Assembly (NCBI GenBank): GCA_963678705.1
Contig: OY783207.1
Coordinates: 9,052,001-9,116,000 of the forward strand
Reading direction: 5' to 3'
Length of the DNA stretch: 64,000 nt
Origin: Panorpa germanica
Taxonomy: Eukaryota > Arthropoda > Insecta > Mecoptera > Panorpidae
Position numbers and translations under genes: made by a program. The notes under the pieces were generated by a model. It saw nothing but the letters and a program-made list of their open reading frames with translations, was not told the origin of the DNA and made no database searches. This document shows positions 47,179-58,467 of this stretch, piece after piece. Position 1 is the stretch's first letter. Each line of letters opens with the position of its first letter.

Positions 47179-48142
47179 TATTGACAACTGACCACTTTGG
47201 CCACGACGCCTGGTGGTCAAAAGAAGTACTAGTTCTGGTGTGCACTTGATACACAATTTTGATTGGTTTAGTATAAATTTTTTAACCGTACGGAAAAAAT
47301 GCAAGTTAGATAAATTGTAGAGAATTTAAATGCGCATCTAGCCGTACTATTTTAAAAATTTAAAAAAAATATTTTACCATAGTTTTTGTGTTTTTGACCT
47401 CACGTTTTTTTACCATAACTAGGCGACAAAATCAAAAAGTCCACGTTGTTTGTTTTACAAGTTGTAAAACTTATTGTTTTAAACATATTTATACATTAGA
47501 AAAAAAAACACTTTTCATATAATTTTATGAAAAAAACGTGAAAAAACGTTTCGTAAATGTTGAAAATTAATTTTTGTTGGTCCACGTTTTTTCACGTTTT
47601 TTCATAAAATTATATGAAAAGTGTTTTTTTTTCTAATGTATAAATATGTTTAAAACAATAAGTTTTACAACTTGTAGAACAAACAACGTGGACTTTTTGA
47701 TTTTGTCGCCTAGTTATGGTCAAAAAACGTGAGGTCAAAAACAGAAAAACACAAAAACTATGGTAAAATATTTTTTTTAAATTTTTAAAATAGTACGGCT
47801 AGATGCGCATTTAAATTCTCTACAATTTATCTAACTTGCATTTTTTCCGTACGGTTAAAAAATTTATACTAAACCATATACTTGTGTATCACAACGTCAC
47901 TGTTTGGATTATCATTATTTTTACCACATTTTATCAAATGTCCAGCTTGCAGAATTTTTTCTGCATTTCTAACAATTTTCTGAGCTGGATTTGATCCAAC
48001 CCAGTGAAAAAGTTGGTTTAAAGAAAACATAAATAATTAAAATTCATGACACTAATTCAATGTAAACTTATGGTTAATTCTTTGGTTGCACACCAGCAGT
48101 AGCCATGTTTTTTAAGCCCCGCCTACTGGTCCGTTGTCAATA
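47179..48142. mobile_element. Probable inverted-repeat element enclosing the palindrome
   Basis: TATTGACAACTGACCA at 47179 and TGGTCCGTTGTCAATA at 48127-48142 are inverted, and GGTGTGCA / TGCACACC also pair further in. The large palindrome lies between them. Exact ends and superfamily are unclear. Confidence 0.5.
47265..47875. repeat. Near-perfect 0.6-kb palindrome
   Basis: The left arm 47265-47548 begins GGTTTAGTATAAATT. The right arm 47585-47875 ends AATTTATACTAAACC. The arms pair almost base for base, with a 36-base loop. Landmarks appear in mirror order: CCGTACGG, GCGCATCTAGCCGTAC, CCATAACTAGGCGAC, AAAAAGTCCACGTTG. Few mismatches are seen in about 285 bp. Confidence 0.92.
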
Positions 48143-49839
48143 CTAGTAGGTGTTGGAGAATCCGATGCTCGTAAAAAAGAATCTAATTGATCGGCACTAC
48201 AGCGTTGTGCGGTGGAGATAAAGTAAACTAATAATACTCCATGTTTGTTTCACATCAAAAAACCGGGAAATCCTTTGTGAAAATTCAATTTCCCATAAGT
48301 CACAGCATACTGTATATAAATGCCGTAGTTATCTGCACATGGCCTCAAATTTTATGACGTATATGAACCCTTCGGAATTTCAAAATGTACTCGAAATATT
48401 TTTCGTAAGGTTTTATCATAAAATTTGATATATTTTTAAAGAGATTTAGAGGTTTATTGGCACGTGGCTTTAGATCGGTTTGTTTGCTCCATGTTGCCTT
48501 GCTCGGCTCGTGGTAACGGAAGTAGAGTCAAGTAAAAAGTGCTTTGAATCAATAAAGGCGGAAAAAACGTTTTGTCAGCATAAAATTCCTAAGTGTTTTC
48601 CTTACTGGAATGATCGATTCAACGTTTATGTTTTTTAACATTGGTTAAAGTACTCGTAGCTTTTCGGATCTAAATAAAAAGTAAGCTGGAAGATTCGCGC
48701 TTCGGAAGCTGTTTACAATTGTAGGTTAAAGACGTCCACAAGGAACTTACATCTTATATAGGATTATAGTAGGCACATTTCTATACGTCATTCATATCTG
48801 TAAGACTCTATGGCATGACAACTTCATTTACAATGCAGCAAACTGTTCTCGCTATGATTACCACAATCGTTTGTTACAACTGCTTCCTTATTACCCATAC
48901 TATTTGTAATTTTTATTATCCTTTTGACACGGGACATAAATACAGTCATACAGTCATATATCTTCACGCTCTGGTATATGTATATCATTACTAATGATCA
49001 ACTGCATTGACATGGTGCTGTTACAAGTCATTATTCTGCCTTGCTCGGTGCTACATATGCATGTGACGTACTAGAATATTATACCTTATCATTTATATTG
49101 TCCAAAATTCTAATATGTGCAGGAAGGCGATATACTCAATTAGTAGTGGATACAATTAGAGGGTTTTTAAAGCAATATTTACATGCGCTGTTCGGTAAGG
49201 ACCATGAGAACTTATGAGGAAGTGCGCAGTTGCGACAAGCCTGCATTAATATCTATAAAACTATACTATGTGTTGGTAAAGGTAGCTTATTAGATATATA
49301 TTGGTTTGTGAAAGGGATACAACGCTATAAAAATTAGCATACTACATCACATTAGACAATTGGCCATCTCTTTTATACAACAGAGACGCATATGAGTATG
49401 TGTGTGACACGTCATTTACTAGTCAGCTGGGTTTTGTACCCCATAACTTAAAGTTTTAGCAAAATATGTTTCACAAATATTAGAGCGCTCGTTTAACTAG
49501 GTCCAAAGCGATTAATCCGCTACTGTATTTAAATGACACTATGACAATATTTATAAGGAATATGTTTTATTGTAATTGAAGAAACAAAGTACCATAAAAT
49601 ACGATGTTTTAACAGATGTTTATTATTTTCCTAGCGGGTATGGTAATGAGTTTCATTATTTGATTGGTTCTCGGAAAACATATGTAGACACCTGATGAAT
49701 TAAACCCAGCAATCTTACAACAATAGGTACATTTAGAAACACAAAGTATTCTTAAAACGGAAATGCAAACATGCTTATTATTTGTTTAGTGTAAAAGTTT
49801 ATATAAAAATATTTGCAGTAGTTGTATATATTCTTATAC

Positions 49840-49905
49840 CGACAGTTCACTGTCGGGGAGACATTTGTCAAGATATTTGTCGATGTAATGCATGCGTCGG
49901 ATTAC
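49840..49905 (-). CDS. Candidate additional NCKAP5-like exon
   Basis: The - strand reads CTTGTTTTTCAG|GTAATC as acceptor and CTGTCG|GTATAAG as donor. The 66-bp interior is open only in phase 0: VIRRMHYIDKYLDKCLPDSE then LS. Phase 0 matches the start of the next exon (39975-40043), and the helix-prone sequence fits a coiled-coil protein. I do not recognise this stretch from known family members. The donor overlaps a CCGACAGT/ACTGTCGG inverted repeat. Confidence 0.5.
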
Positions 49906-50490
49906 CTGAAAAACAAGATTAAATCTGGGCAGGCGGATAAGGTATTGTGCAGGAGTCTAAGTGCGAAATATCGGTAACAATAATGTAAATTTCGATATTC
50001 AGATTGAGAGAAGTATCTAGTTTGTCCCTACCTGCGTACGCCCCTGATTCCACTTGATATAATCAGCTTAAAGTTGAAATAAGTTTAAGTTTTATTTTAA
50101 TTCAACGACAACCTTTAAATATATTAATAATAATCATAAACCTTATCAAAAGTTATAGTTAATAATCCTGATAGTAATAATCATCATTCGTCGTTTAACG
50201 GTGGTTTCAGCTCCAAGGATTAGCTGTCAGCGCTATTTGAACGCTAATCACAACTCCTGCATCCCGTCGTGATGAATACTTAATAAGCTCATTTGCAAGC
50301 CGTCTTTTTTAATTTACGTGAAATAAAGTTTAGGAATACGAATTGCCTGTTTATATGAAAGTTGTTTTGTTTCAAAATTGCATACTAAAACTAAAGGACT
50401 GAAATTTACAAAGCTGGCAATTTAACTGGGAAACTTTGAGTTTTAAGGGACATTACGCTCTCTGTTTTATTTTGAACAATTTCATAGTCA

Positions 50491-50507
50491 GGGGGGGGGG
50501 GAGGGGG
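50491..50507 (+). repeat. G-run at the edge of repeat H copy 2
   Basis: Eleven G, one A and five G immediately precede the homologous part of repeat H. The run is absent from copy 1. Confidence 0.8.
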
Positions 50508-51141
50508 TTTAAGGTTTCAACTTTTTTTTTATATTAATGTACATCATATTAAGTTTATTGTGTGAAAATTTGAAGTTGATTGGAATAGAACTGTCGAAGA
50601 TATAGAGTTTTAAATCTTTGAAACTTTTAAATGCGGTTTCTCACACTTAGCTTTTTCAGAGTCGGTACCCTCTCTAGCTCAAAATCTACTGGACTGATTC
50701 TTTTGAAATTTAGCACAATCTTTCTTTACATAAATGCCGAGGTAACGCTGTCGAATTTTATTTTATTTTTTAATTTTAACGTATATTAAAATAACAAAGT
50801 TTCTGATTTTTTTCATGAAAAATCGGTATTTTGACTTTTAAGTGCTGTAAAAAATTTAAAAATCAATGAAAAGAACAAAACTCGACAGGGTTACCTGCAG
50901 AAACTTATCAACTAATGAAATCATTTTGGTTTTACGATTTTAGAAAATCCAGTGATGAGTTATGAGTGGCACCGCAATGTTACTTTTTTTTGTGACGTCT
51001 GCGGAGATTCGCTGTCAATGCCTTATTTATTGAAATTTATTTATGAAAACTTCAGAAACTATTCTTCAAATGTCATTTTACCATGTAGTAATTATAGAAA
51101 TAATTATATATTAACTGTGTCGTCAAAAAACATTATCGAAA
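50508..51141 (+). repeat. Repeat H, copy 2, with a short ORF
   Basis: Matches 42960-43535 in inverted orientation. The frame at 50952 starts MMSYEWHRNVTFFCDVC and agrees with copy 1 for about 62 codons. The differences are mostly amino-acid replacements, so no protein conservation is evident. It has an additional ~60-bp segment (AGATATAGAGTTTTAAATC region) missing from copy 1. Confidence 0.65.
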
Positions 51142-51317
51142 AAGTCCTACTGGAAAACTACTGGCCTTTTGCAAGATAGTTATGAATACGTATTGTGAAG
51201 GTTATATTAATACAAATTTAATTACTCCGTTAATGCAGTAGGTTAATTGACCAAATCCAATTAAAGCGTTTAGTTTGTTAAGAGTGAATGGTCAACCATT
51301 AATATTTAATTATTTAC

Positions 51318-51338
51318 CGGCCAGTGCCTCTTGTCTGT
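51318..51338 (-). CDS. Possible 21-bp microexon
   Basis: The - strand shows a long T-rich tract, AACATTGCAACAG as acceptor, a 21-bp body and CTGGCCG|GTAAAT as donor. Both splice borders look good and the length is a multiple of three. The reading phase cannot be fixed without transcripts, and phase 2 reading (RQEALA) does not fit the downstream candidate exon. Confidence 0.25.
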
Positions 51339-51509
51339 CTGTTGCAATGTTAAGACAAAACAACAACAGATGCTATCGCGAATCAAGACAAGTTATTGAG
51401 CAACCTGCATAAGAACAGGATGGGTGAACCATGTCTGCACCATGATGGAAGGGGGATGGGAGATGGGTAGAGGAAGGAGGGATGGGTGATAGCTTGATGG
51501 AACGATACA

Positions 51510-51557
51510 TACGGACATTCTCATTTTCCTGTTCCATGCGGGACAGATGCGCAATGC
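51510..51557 (-). CDS. Possible 48-bp exon
   Basis: The - strand reads ATATCTTAAG as acceptor and AATGTCC|GTATGT as a strong donor. One frame gives GIAHLSRMEQENENV, plausible coiled coil; another gives LALRICPAWNRKMRMS, continuous with a 113-codon open frame. The first does not connect in phase to 49840-49905. It lies in a locally GC-richer patch (51390-51735). Confidence 0.2.
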
Positions 51558-53076
51558 CAACTTAAGATATGTAATGAATGTATCTGTAGAAGCAAAAACC
51601 AATAGAGACAAAGAGTACCATGCCAGATAGAAGACAGCTTGGGGGCCTCGAGATGGGATATCCTGAGCCGCGTGGAACTTCCATTTAAGAAGGAGGAGGA
51701 CGGTGTGGGGAAGACGAGTAATCTGTATAGTCATTGGAAATAATATTGAGTGGCGAAATATGAATTTAATATTTAAATATCCATTCTCTTAAAAATGTAT
51801 ATTTTTGGTGCGATTATTGCAATAGTTGAAGTTCGAAAAAGATCGATTTTTTAATCGATTCGAATTCAAGTCCAAAGAATCGATTCAGAAAAAATCAAAT
51901 CAAATATTCAAATAAATATTTGATCGAGAAACATTGCAAAGAAAAACCATTTTATAGATGCTATTTTTAAAAATTGAGGCATAAATCATTAAAATTGGTG
52001 ATTGGTGAACAGAATATTTGAAATCAGCACACCGGAAAAGTTTATTTGCCAGCTTTACCGCCAATTTTCTGCATTAAGTGATTTAGAGATACATTTCCGG
52101 ATAGTTGTGGTGAGACGAAAATGAATCTGCGTGAAATTCAAAGTAAAGCGGGGCAGATATATTAAACAGAGTGGTTTCGCATGTTTTCAAACAAATTGAA
52201 TGAAAGTTTTAAAACTTTATCCTTTAATCCAAAGATTTACGAACATCGAATTTAGTTAATAATCAAATAAAAATGAAAATGAGTAAAGATAATGTGTTTT
52301 AAAAGTTATAATCAACTTAAAAATAATTAAGTTAATAATAAATGTCTATACTTACTAATAATTCAATAATGTCATTTGCTATAAAACATATGTTCAATAA
52401 CAATAATTGTAGAAGTATGTATATTTTATATAATGATTTTATTTACAAAAAGGTTTTTGCAAACAGTTGTAAATATAATTTTAAAAAAAGCTTCTATTTT
52501 AATGTTTATTAATACACCACAGTTGTGAAATAATTCTTAGTTTAATGTAGATCAAAGTGTCGCCTTTTTCTTATAGGGGTATTGTATGTTTCCCAGTTTT
52601 GCTCGTATTTCTGCGACACTTTGATCAACATCAGATCATGATTACGTACTTATGAAATACATAATTCTACAGTGAATTAATAAACACTGAAATAGAACCT
52701 TTGTCTTATGATAAAATGTATTTATGCGACTGCACCCTACTGAAAAAGTCGCAATTTTCATTAAGCAAAAATTTTAACAACGCTGAACCGAATGATCATT
52801 TGAATTAAATGGAATGAAGAACTAAAATAGGCATGTCAGCAATTCGGTTCTATAAATATATGCTACAAATAAACAAGTTTATCAGAATATCTTTAATTAA
52901 AATTGTCAAACCAATCCAACTTTACGACAGTAAATGATGCAAAGATAGAATGTCATGTTAACGAAGTAATAAAGGTGAGAGAGTGAGAGAAACGTATAAA
53001 CTTTTTATTTGACACTGTACAATTTAAAACATAACCACAACCACATTTTTGGTATCTGACGAGCATTTATTATTTT

Positions 53077-53219
53077 AGATAGAACATAAAAAGTACATAA
53101 ATCCTGTTAGTTCTGTACAAATGGCACAAAAATGAAGAGCGGAGCGTTGGCACCACTGTCGCTGGCAGTGGTTGACATTTTGGAGATAAAAATGTCATAT
53201 TTCATGTAACGTTCTATCT
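53077..53219. mobile_element. Short MITE-like element
   Basis: AGATAGAAC and GTTCTATCT bound 143 bp. Inside is GGCACCACTGTCGCTGGCAG, more GC-rich than the flanks. No clear target duplication was found. Confidence 0.45.
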
Positions 53220-53838
53220 GATAACAACAGCATCAGTTCAAGGGGTGATGCTGGAGTGGGATGTTGGACATGGACCTGTGTCCGGAGGGGGCATTTATTT
53301 GTTGATGAAAATATCCCCCAACAATTTGTTCGTTTTTTACTATATAACTACTATGTGCAAAAAACTGACTAATATTGCGGTTTTCATTATTGACATATTT
53401 TTAATCAGTAAACAGAGGCGTACTGAAGACCTCAGGCCCTCCTAACAGTTGTCTATTTCTTTATTTAATAACGTATTTCATAACCAAAGAATCTATTTTT
53501 AAATTTCATGACAAAATATAAAATAAAACTAAAATAACTTGAGTGTGTATATGTAATAATAATATTATGTTTGTGGAAAGTGATCTAGCTGTCTGTTGAC
53601 GTGTTTGGCGTCAATGCCGCATTATTGTCACATTATAAAAGTCTTAAAATAGTAAAACAAGTTTAACCGTTGTTTAACGGTGATGTACAATGCATAGACA
53701 ATCAGTATTTTAATCACAAGGTAAAAAAAACAAACAAACTTATTATATAAATTATGTAAATTATATAGTACTTGTATGTTGAATATTAAGTATAACATTT
53801 ACAAAGAATAGTCCACATATTGCTGTATCAGAAGTTAG

Positions 53839-54061
53839 AGTATGGCGTACCAAGAGGAGGGCTTGAGGCCCTGATTCAATTTTCACATTAGAGTTCATAC
53901 TAAGTTCTCAATAAGTTCATTACTAAGTAAAGTTACAGTGGTTTTAGTGACACTACTTTTGTAGTTTTCAAAACAGTGAAAAAATTTGACACTTTGAATA
54001 TGGTAACGGTTTGACTGATTATTTGACATAATAGACCCCCTTTCCTGTTGGTACGCCACTG
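53839..54061. mobile_element. hAT-like short element
   Basis: Right end GGTACGCCACTG and left end AGTATGGCGTACC are inverted and close to the CAGTGGCGTAC hAT terminus. The internal ACAGTGGTTTTAGTGACACT with CTACTTTTGTAGTTTTC resembles 35430-35470. The left end is diverged, so the target duplication cannot be read. Confidence 0.5.
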
Positions 54062-55054
54062 AATAGCGATGTTGCTATACGTATAGCATCCGCGATTGTA
54101 TCCACAGACAACCTTAAAGACAACGTTCCCAGGTGGTTAGCATGATTAAAATAATTAAATAATTAAATGCAATAAGAATTGCCGCAAAGAGAGTTCAGTG
54201 TTGTTAAGATCGCAGTTGTTGCAAGATTTAGTTTATGGAATATTTCAAGAACTTTAGATAAAAACGTGGAATTCCGTTTTACGTTGATTAAACCTCAGAG
54301 GTGGTAAACATTTTGACATCATTATATTCATCTATCCTTTATTATTTTATTACTGCTGAAGATTTAAATCACTTTAACAGTAAAGGAGAACAGGCACGTT
54401 CACTAAAAGTTACGTAGTCCTGACTTTAATACTCATTACCTTCACCTTCATTAATGACGTCACGCAGAACATGTAGTTGCAATTTTAATTAAAGATATTT
54501 AATAGTGGGTTTACACAAACTCTTATACTCAATGTTAAACAATTTATTTTATTTTTATCGTGCTCTAGTTGATACGATAATAGCCTACATCTAAAACGAG
54601 CCCGGAAGTATTTTATAGATTTCTCTCTGATTGTGATTCACCATGACCATCCGCCTGATCTGTATCACCAGCAGCAACAGGTTGTTAATGATCTTTCGTA
54701 AATAAAAAAATTAAATGTGCGGTTCGTATGCAAAATTTGTGTTACGTTCTCTTGGTTACTTTGTCGAATATAAACGTTTATTTTATTTTAGAAAGAGAGA
54801 GCAATACACATAATGAAAGAAGAAGAATAATGCATAATGATTCAAGTTAATTACAAATAAAAATTAAAGAAATGTGCTCTCACATAGGTCTAGACTGCGG
54901 CCGACTGTGTATCGTTTATAATGTCGTACGTTTTGTACGGAGTTGTACAATGTAAGAAAAATATGCCTCATTCTTAGACATAGGCCTGTCGCACACTGCA
55001 AGCGTATTAATGCGGGTTGGTTGAGCGACTAGAACATGTCATATCACAATACAT

Positions 55055-55375
55055 ACAATATTATGTCTGCCTTAGCAGGGTTAAATAAAATAAAAACTTA
55101 TTATTTTTTGACTTGACTTGATTATTTGACTACCAACAGCTACAGAACATTACCACAGCACTGACCTACTCAACAAATAACTGATGTTAAAATGCATTCC
55201 ACGCCATACAAATATGACCGACCATTTCTAGCGCTAAAACTACAATTCAAATTTTTAATTGCTTTATCTCCGTCAATATTTAGATATTTAATAAAATAGA
55301 CACACCGATACACATTTATTAACATCAATTTCAATCAACAATTGAAAAATCGACCACTAAAAAATAAGGACACAC
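55055..55375 (+). mobile_element. Family A element, right half (copy A9)
   Basis: Starts at CAATATTATGTCTGCCTTAG and continues through CCAACAGCTACAGAACATTA to CCACTAAAAAATAAGGACAC. The left half is missing and the final GCCCAT is lost. Confidence 0.78.
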
Positions 55376-57556
55376 ATTTTTATGATTATAGTAGAGTTTG
55401 TGCTACAATTATCGAATGAAATGAGCTCGTTAGCTCAGTCTAAGTACGCGTTCACTACAAATCGTTATATTTTTAACGGTCTGCTACGGTTATTTTATTG
55501 ATGGCATTACATACTCCTCTACCCTGTCTCCCTTATCGAAATTAACGACCCTTTTATTATATATAACACAAGGACACAACGCAATGCTTTATCATCATCT
55601 GCGTCCATTAATTTATTACCATTAATATTTTGTTAGTAAAACATTTTATTAGTTTGCGCCTAAAAATAGTGACAAAACCATAAATTCTGTTACGGCGCTG
55701 ACGGTATTCAGTATTTGAATCTATTCGATCTTCTAAAGTTAGTAAGGTAACTGTAATTCGAATTAAAAATTTAGTTTTTCAATTGTATAGTTTCAATTTC
55801 GATGATTCTTTCCTTAAAATATTGATAATTTAAAATAATATACCTGTCTCGTTCGTTTTCATACTTCACATATATAACTACTTCTCGCTTACTCATTGGG
55901 AGATGTTAATCAATAACATTAAAATATAATTTAAGCACTTAAAGGACAACAAGGAAATTAATTCTTCTGCTGATGAAAAATGTGTAAGTAAACAGATCAG
56001 TAAACATTTTGATATCATCCATATTGAAGATGCGTATGATTTTTTTGTTATGAAACAATTCAATGTGATTTCACTCGTTCAATGTGATCGTGAATTTGAA
56101 AAATCGTCAGAAATTAACAGACGTTAGGTAAGCAGTTACAAAATAGGCCCCTAATTCAAGAATGTACAAATACAACAGATGTAGAAATAAAATCCTTTAT
56201 AATTTTTATCTGATATTTAACATCTTAAAAAGTATACAAACCTGGATCCGTATCAAATCGGTTTTATTAGTATTTTCTATAAACAAATTGGGGTTAAATT
56301 CTTTTTATATAATTATCGTGTCTGCATAAGACAATAATGTGTTATTATACGTAACCATTAAATTTTAAAAGATTCAACCCTTAATTAAAATCTAAGTTGT
56401 TAAATTAACAAAATAAAAACACAAAATCCCGCCCCATTGGAAAGCAGATGTTAGATAGCTGATAGTTAGACGGCAATACTAATTCCCTTTCGTATGAGAT
56501 CAGTGGATCAACGTATCCATAGGCGTACTTAGAAAAAGGTGAATTGCCTTCTCTCTCTAGAAACACAAAATTATAAAAACATCGTCAGGATTTATAGGAA
56601 TTTTATAACTTAACATTTTGAGCCGTTGTGAAATTTAAGGCGGACGTCTATGAACGGATCTACAATGTCTGCTTGTCGACCTGTCAAATTGATGGGCGAT
56701 GGCTTCCCCATTCACAGTAATTCCCATATCCCCTTTGATGCTCTCAGACTAATCCAAAAAATCCGACAAACTGCAGCTTATCGGAGTGTGGTCCTTTAAA
56801 ACAAAATTAAATGCCGATCACGAATGGTTAATGGTCGTATGGCCACAGTTCAACCAAAATATATTTGGCAATAGGACACTTTGGTAGAGCTTTATTGGCA
56901 CTATGGGTATAATGCTAGAGTAATGAACGAATGTAATAAATTTTAAATATATATAAATATATACATTACGGAAAATTGTCCAATAAACTTTATTTTAGAC
57001 CATCCCTGAATTAGAACATTATCACTAGAAATAAATAGTACTTGTCCTTTTTTAATTTAAGACGATAACGTGCTCCGCCTCTACTTAACAATGAACAATA
57101 CAACAGTATCGAGAATATAGATCAATCCAGTAAAAAAGCAAACAACCGATACATAAAGAAAATCTTTGTATGTATCTCAACTATTTTCAATATTAAAGAG
57201 TTGTTTTCATATGTAAATAAACTATTTTTTATTATTATAAAAAAAAGTAATCAAACTATGATAACAGAGCATCTGTACCGTTATCTATACAGAAGTTGTG
57301 ATAAGCTGTTCTTCACAGTTGTAACATAGTAAATAAAAAAGATCAGTGACGTAAATATTGATATTAAATAGGATTCAAGAGAAATACCTGTGACGATAGC
57401 AATATATATGTGTGTCTCTTTCTTTCTAATGTGTATGGATATTTCATTAATATTCCTTTATCTATGTTACACTCCTTTATCTTTTATTAATCCGATTTAT
57501 AGAAATTTCAATGTTAAGACAGCGCCGGATCCAACGGGTTATGTAAACCATTTAGC

Positions 57557-57668
57557 GCCTTACAAATAAATCTGTTATAAAATTTATACCAGGTATAAAG
57601 CTCGTTCGGACAGGGTTATTATTAGTTTATACCTGGTATAAGTTTTATAACAGGTTTATTTGTAAGGC
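57557..57668. mobile_element. 112-bp foldback MITE
   Basis: GCCTTACAAATAAATCTGTT and AACAGGTTTATTTGTAAGGC are inverted ends that continue into ATTTATACCAGGTATA / TATACCTGGTATAAGTT. Each arm is about 40 bp. Confidence 0.85.
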
Positions 57669-57788
57669 AGTAATACGTCTTGTACGTCAAAAGCCAGAAC
57701 CGTTGTGAGCCTTTTTAGTTTCCAAATATGAAGTGAAAATATTATTAAATGAACTAAATATTGCTATATTAGTGATATTTTGCACTAA

Positions 57789-58171
57789 GGCCCTCTGTAC
57801 ACGAGTCGACTGATTGAAAAACTTAGCCCTGAATCTGCCCGAACCGAAGGAGAATGCAACTGTGTTGTTAGTAAAAGAACGCACGTGTATCCGAGTGAGA
57901 GAAAACGCACAACACGAATGAAAGAAAACTGATTTCAAACTGGTTTTGAGCACTATGTCGCAGAGTATGCTTGGTTGCATGCTTTTGTTGGTGACATTAT
58001 GAGCAGAGATGTGCACAAATACTATTCAAAAGTGTTTAAATGCATACATGCATACAAATAACTCATGACATGACACAATATATTATATTTATATACGGTT
58101 CGTTTTTCGTTTTTGTTGGAAACTTCGTTGCTCGGCTAGTTTGCAATCAGTCGACTCGTGTGCGGAGGACC
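57789..58171. mobile_element. Harbinger-type MITE F, 383 bp
   Basis: The left end GGCCCTCTGTACACGAGTCG faces the right end CGACTCGTGTGCGGAGGACC, with pairing continuing through ACTGATTG / CAATCAGT. TAA flanks both sides (57786-57788 and 58172-58174). GG-starting termini with a 3-bp TAA duplication fit PIF/Harbinger. A 109-codon - strand frame inside shows no domain. Confidence 0.85.
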
Positions 58172-58251
58172 TAACACTCTCAGTACAACCATAGAGCTAC
58201 TTCGGTCCTATCTCAACGTAAACAATCCGAGGATGCTTAGCCTGTAGCTAA

Positions 58252-58467
58252 GGGACCATCCATTAATTACGTCAAATGCAAAGGGAGGGTAGTGAAGCTG
58301 TGTGACGTCACATGCCTATGTACTGTCCAAAAATAATTGTATTCATTGAAAATGAGTGACGTCATACCAAGTGGGGAGGAAGGTCCGAAAATGTGACAAG
58401 GATAGACGAGTCGGTTAACGCTAGCATGAAATTTGTGTGACGTAATTTATTATTAATATATGGTCTC
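58252..58467. mobile_element. Harbinger-type MITE E, complete copy 2
   Basis: The left end GGGACCATCCATTAATTACG pairs with the right end, whose reverse complement starts GAGACCATATATTAATAAT then AAATTACGTCACAC. TAA flanks both sides (58249-58251, 58468-58470). Internal TGTGACGTCACA is also in copy 1 at 27405. It lies 80 bp from MITE F. Confidence 0.85.

Larger units (their letters stand above)
40044..49839 (-). other. 9.8-kb intron or 5' region of the NCKAP5-like gene
   Basis: No additional exon is supported. It contains repeat H copy 1 (42960-43535), nested MITEs at 44516-45207, a TTAA-flanked element (46091-46757), the large palindrome (47265-47875) and several G-runs. 40440-40700 has repeated GCGAGTTA-type words of unknown meaning. 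Confidence 0.6.

Noticed and set aside
51393..51734. 113-codon - strand ORF as a standalone gene
   Set aside because: No domain, low-complexity Leu/Ser/Pro, and other frames in the same stretch look equally plausible. Kept only as possible small exons.
54590..54690. Locally GC-richer piece with an exon-like - strand frame (LLVIQIRRMVMVNHNQ)
   Set aside because: No donor site follows and both strands are equally open.
55855..55904. ATG exon on the - strand (MSKREVVIYVKYENERD, donor GACAG|GTATAT) as the first NCKAP5-like exon
   Set aside because: It ends in phase 2, which fits neither 49840-49905 nor the 51-kb candidates. A 17-codon open frame is easily due to chance.
56652..56800. 50-codon frame starting MNGSTMSACRPVKLMGDGFP
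   Set aside because: Looks protein-like but matches no family I know, has no splice or promoter context, and is short.
57687..58016. 109-codon - strand ORF
   Set aside because: It lies mostly inside MITE F and is interrupted by the element's structure; no transposase motif.
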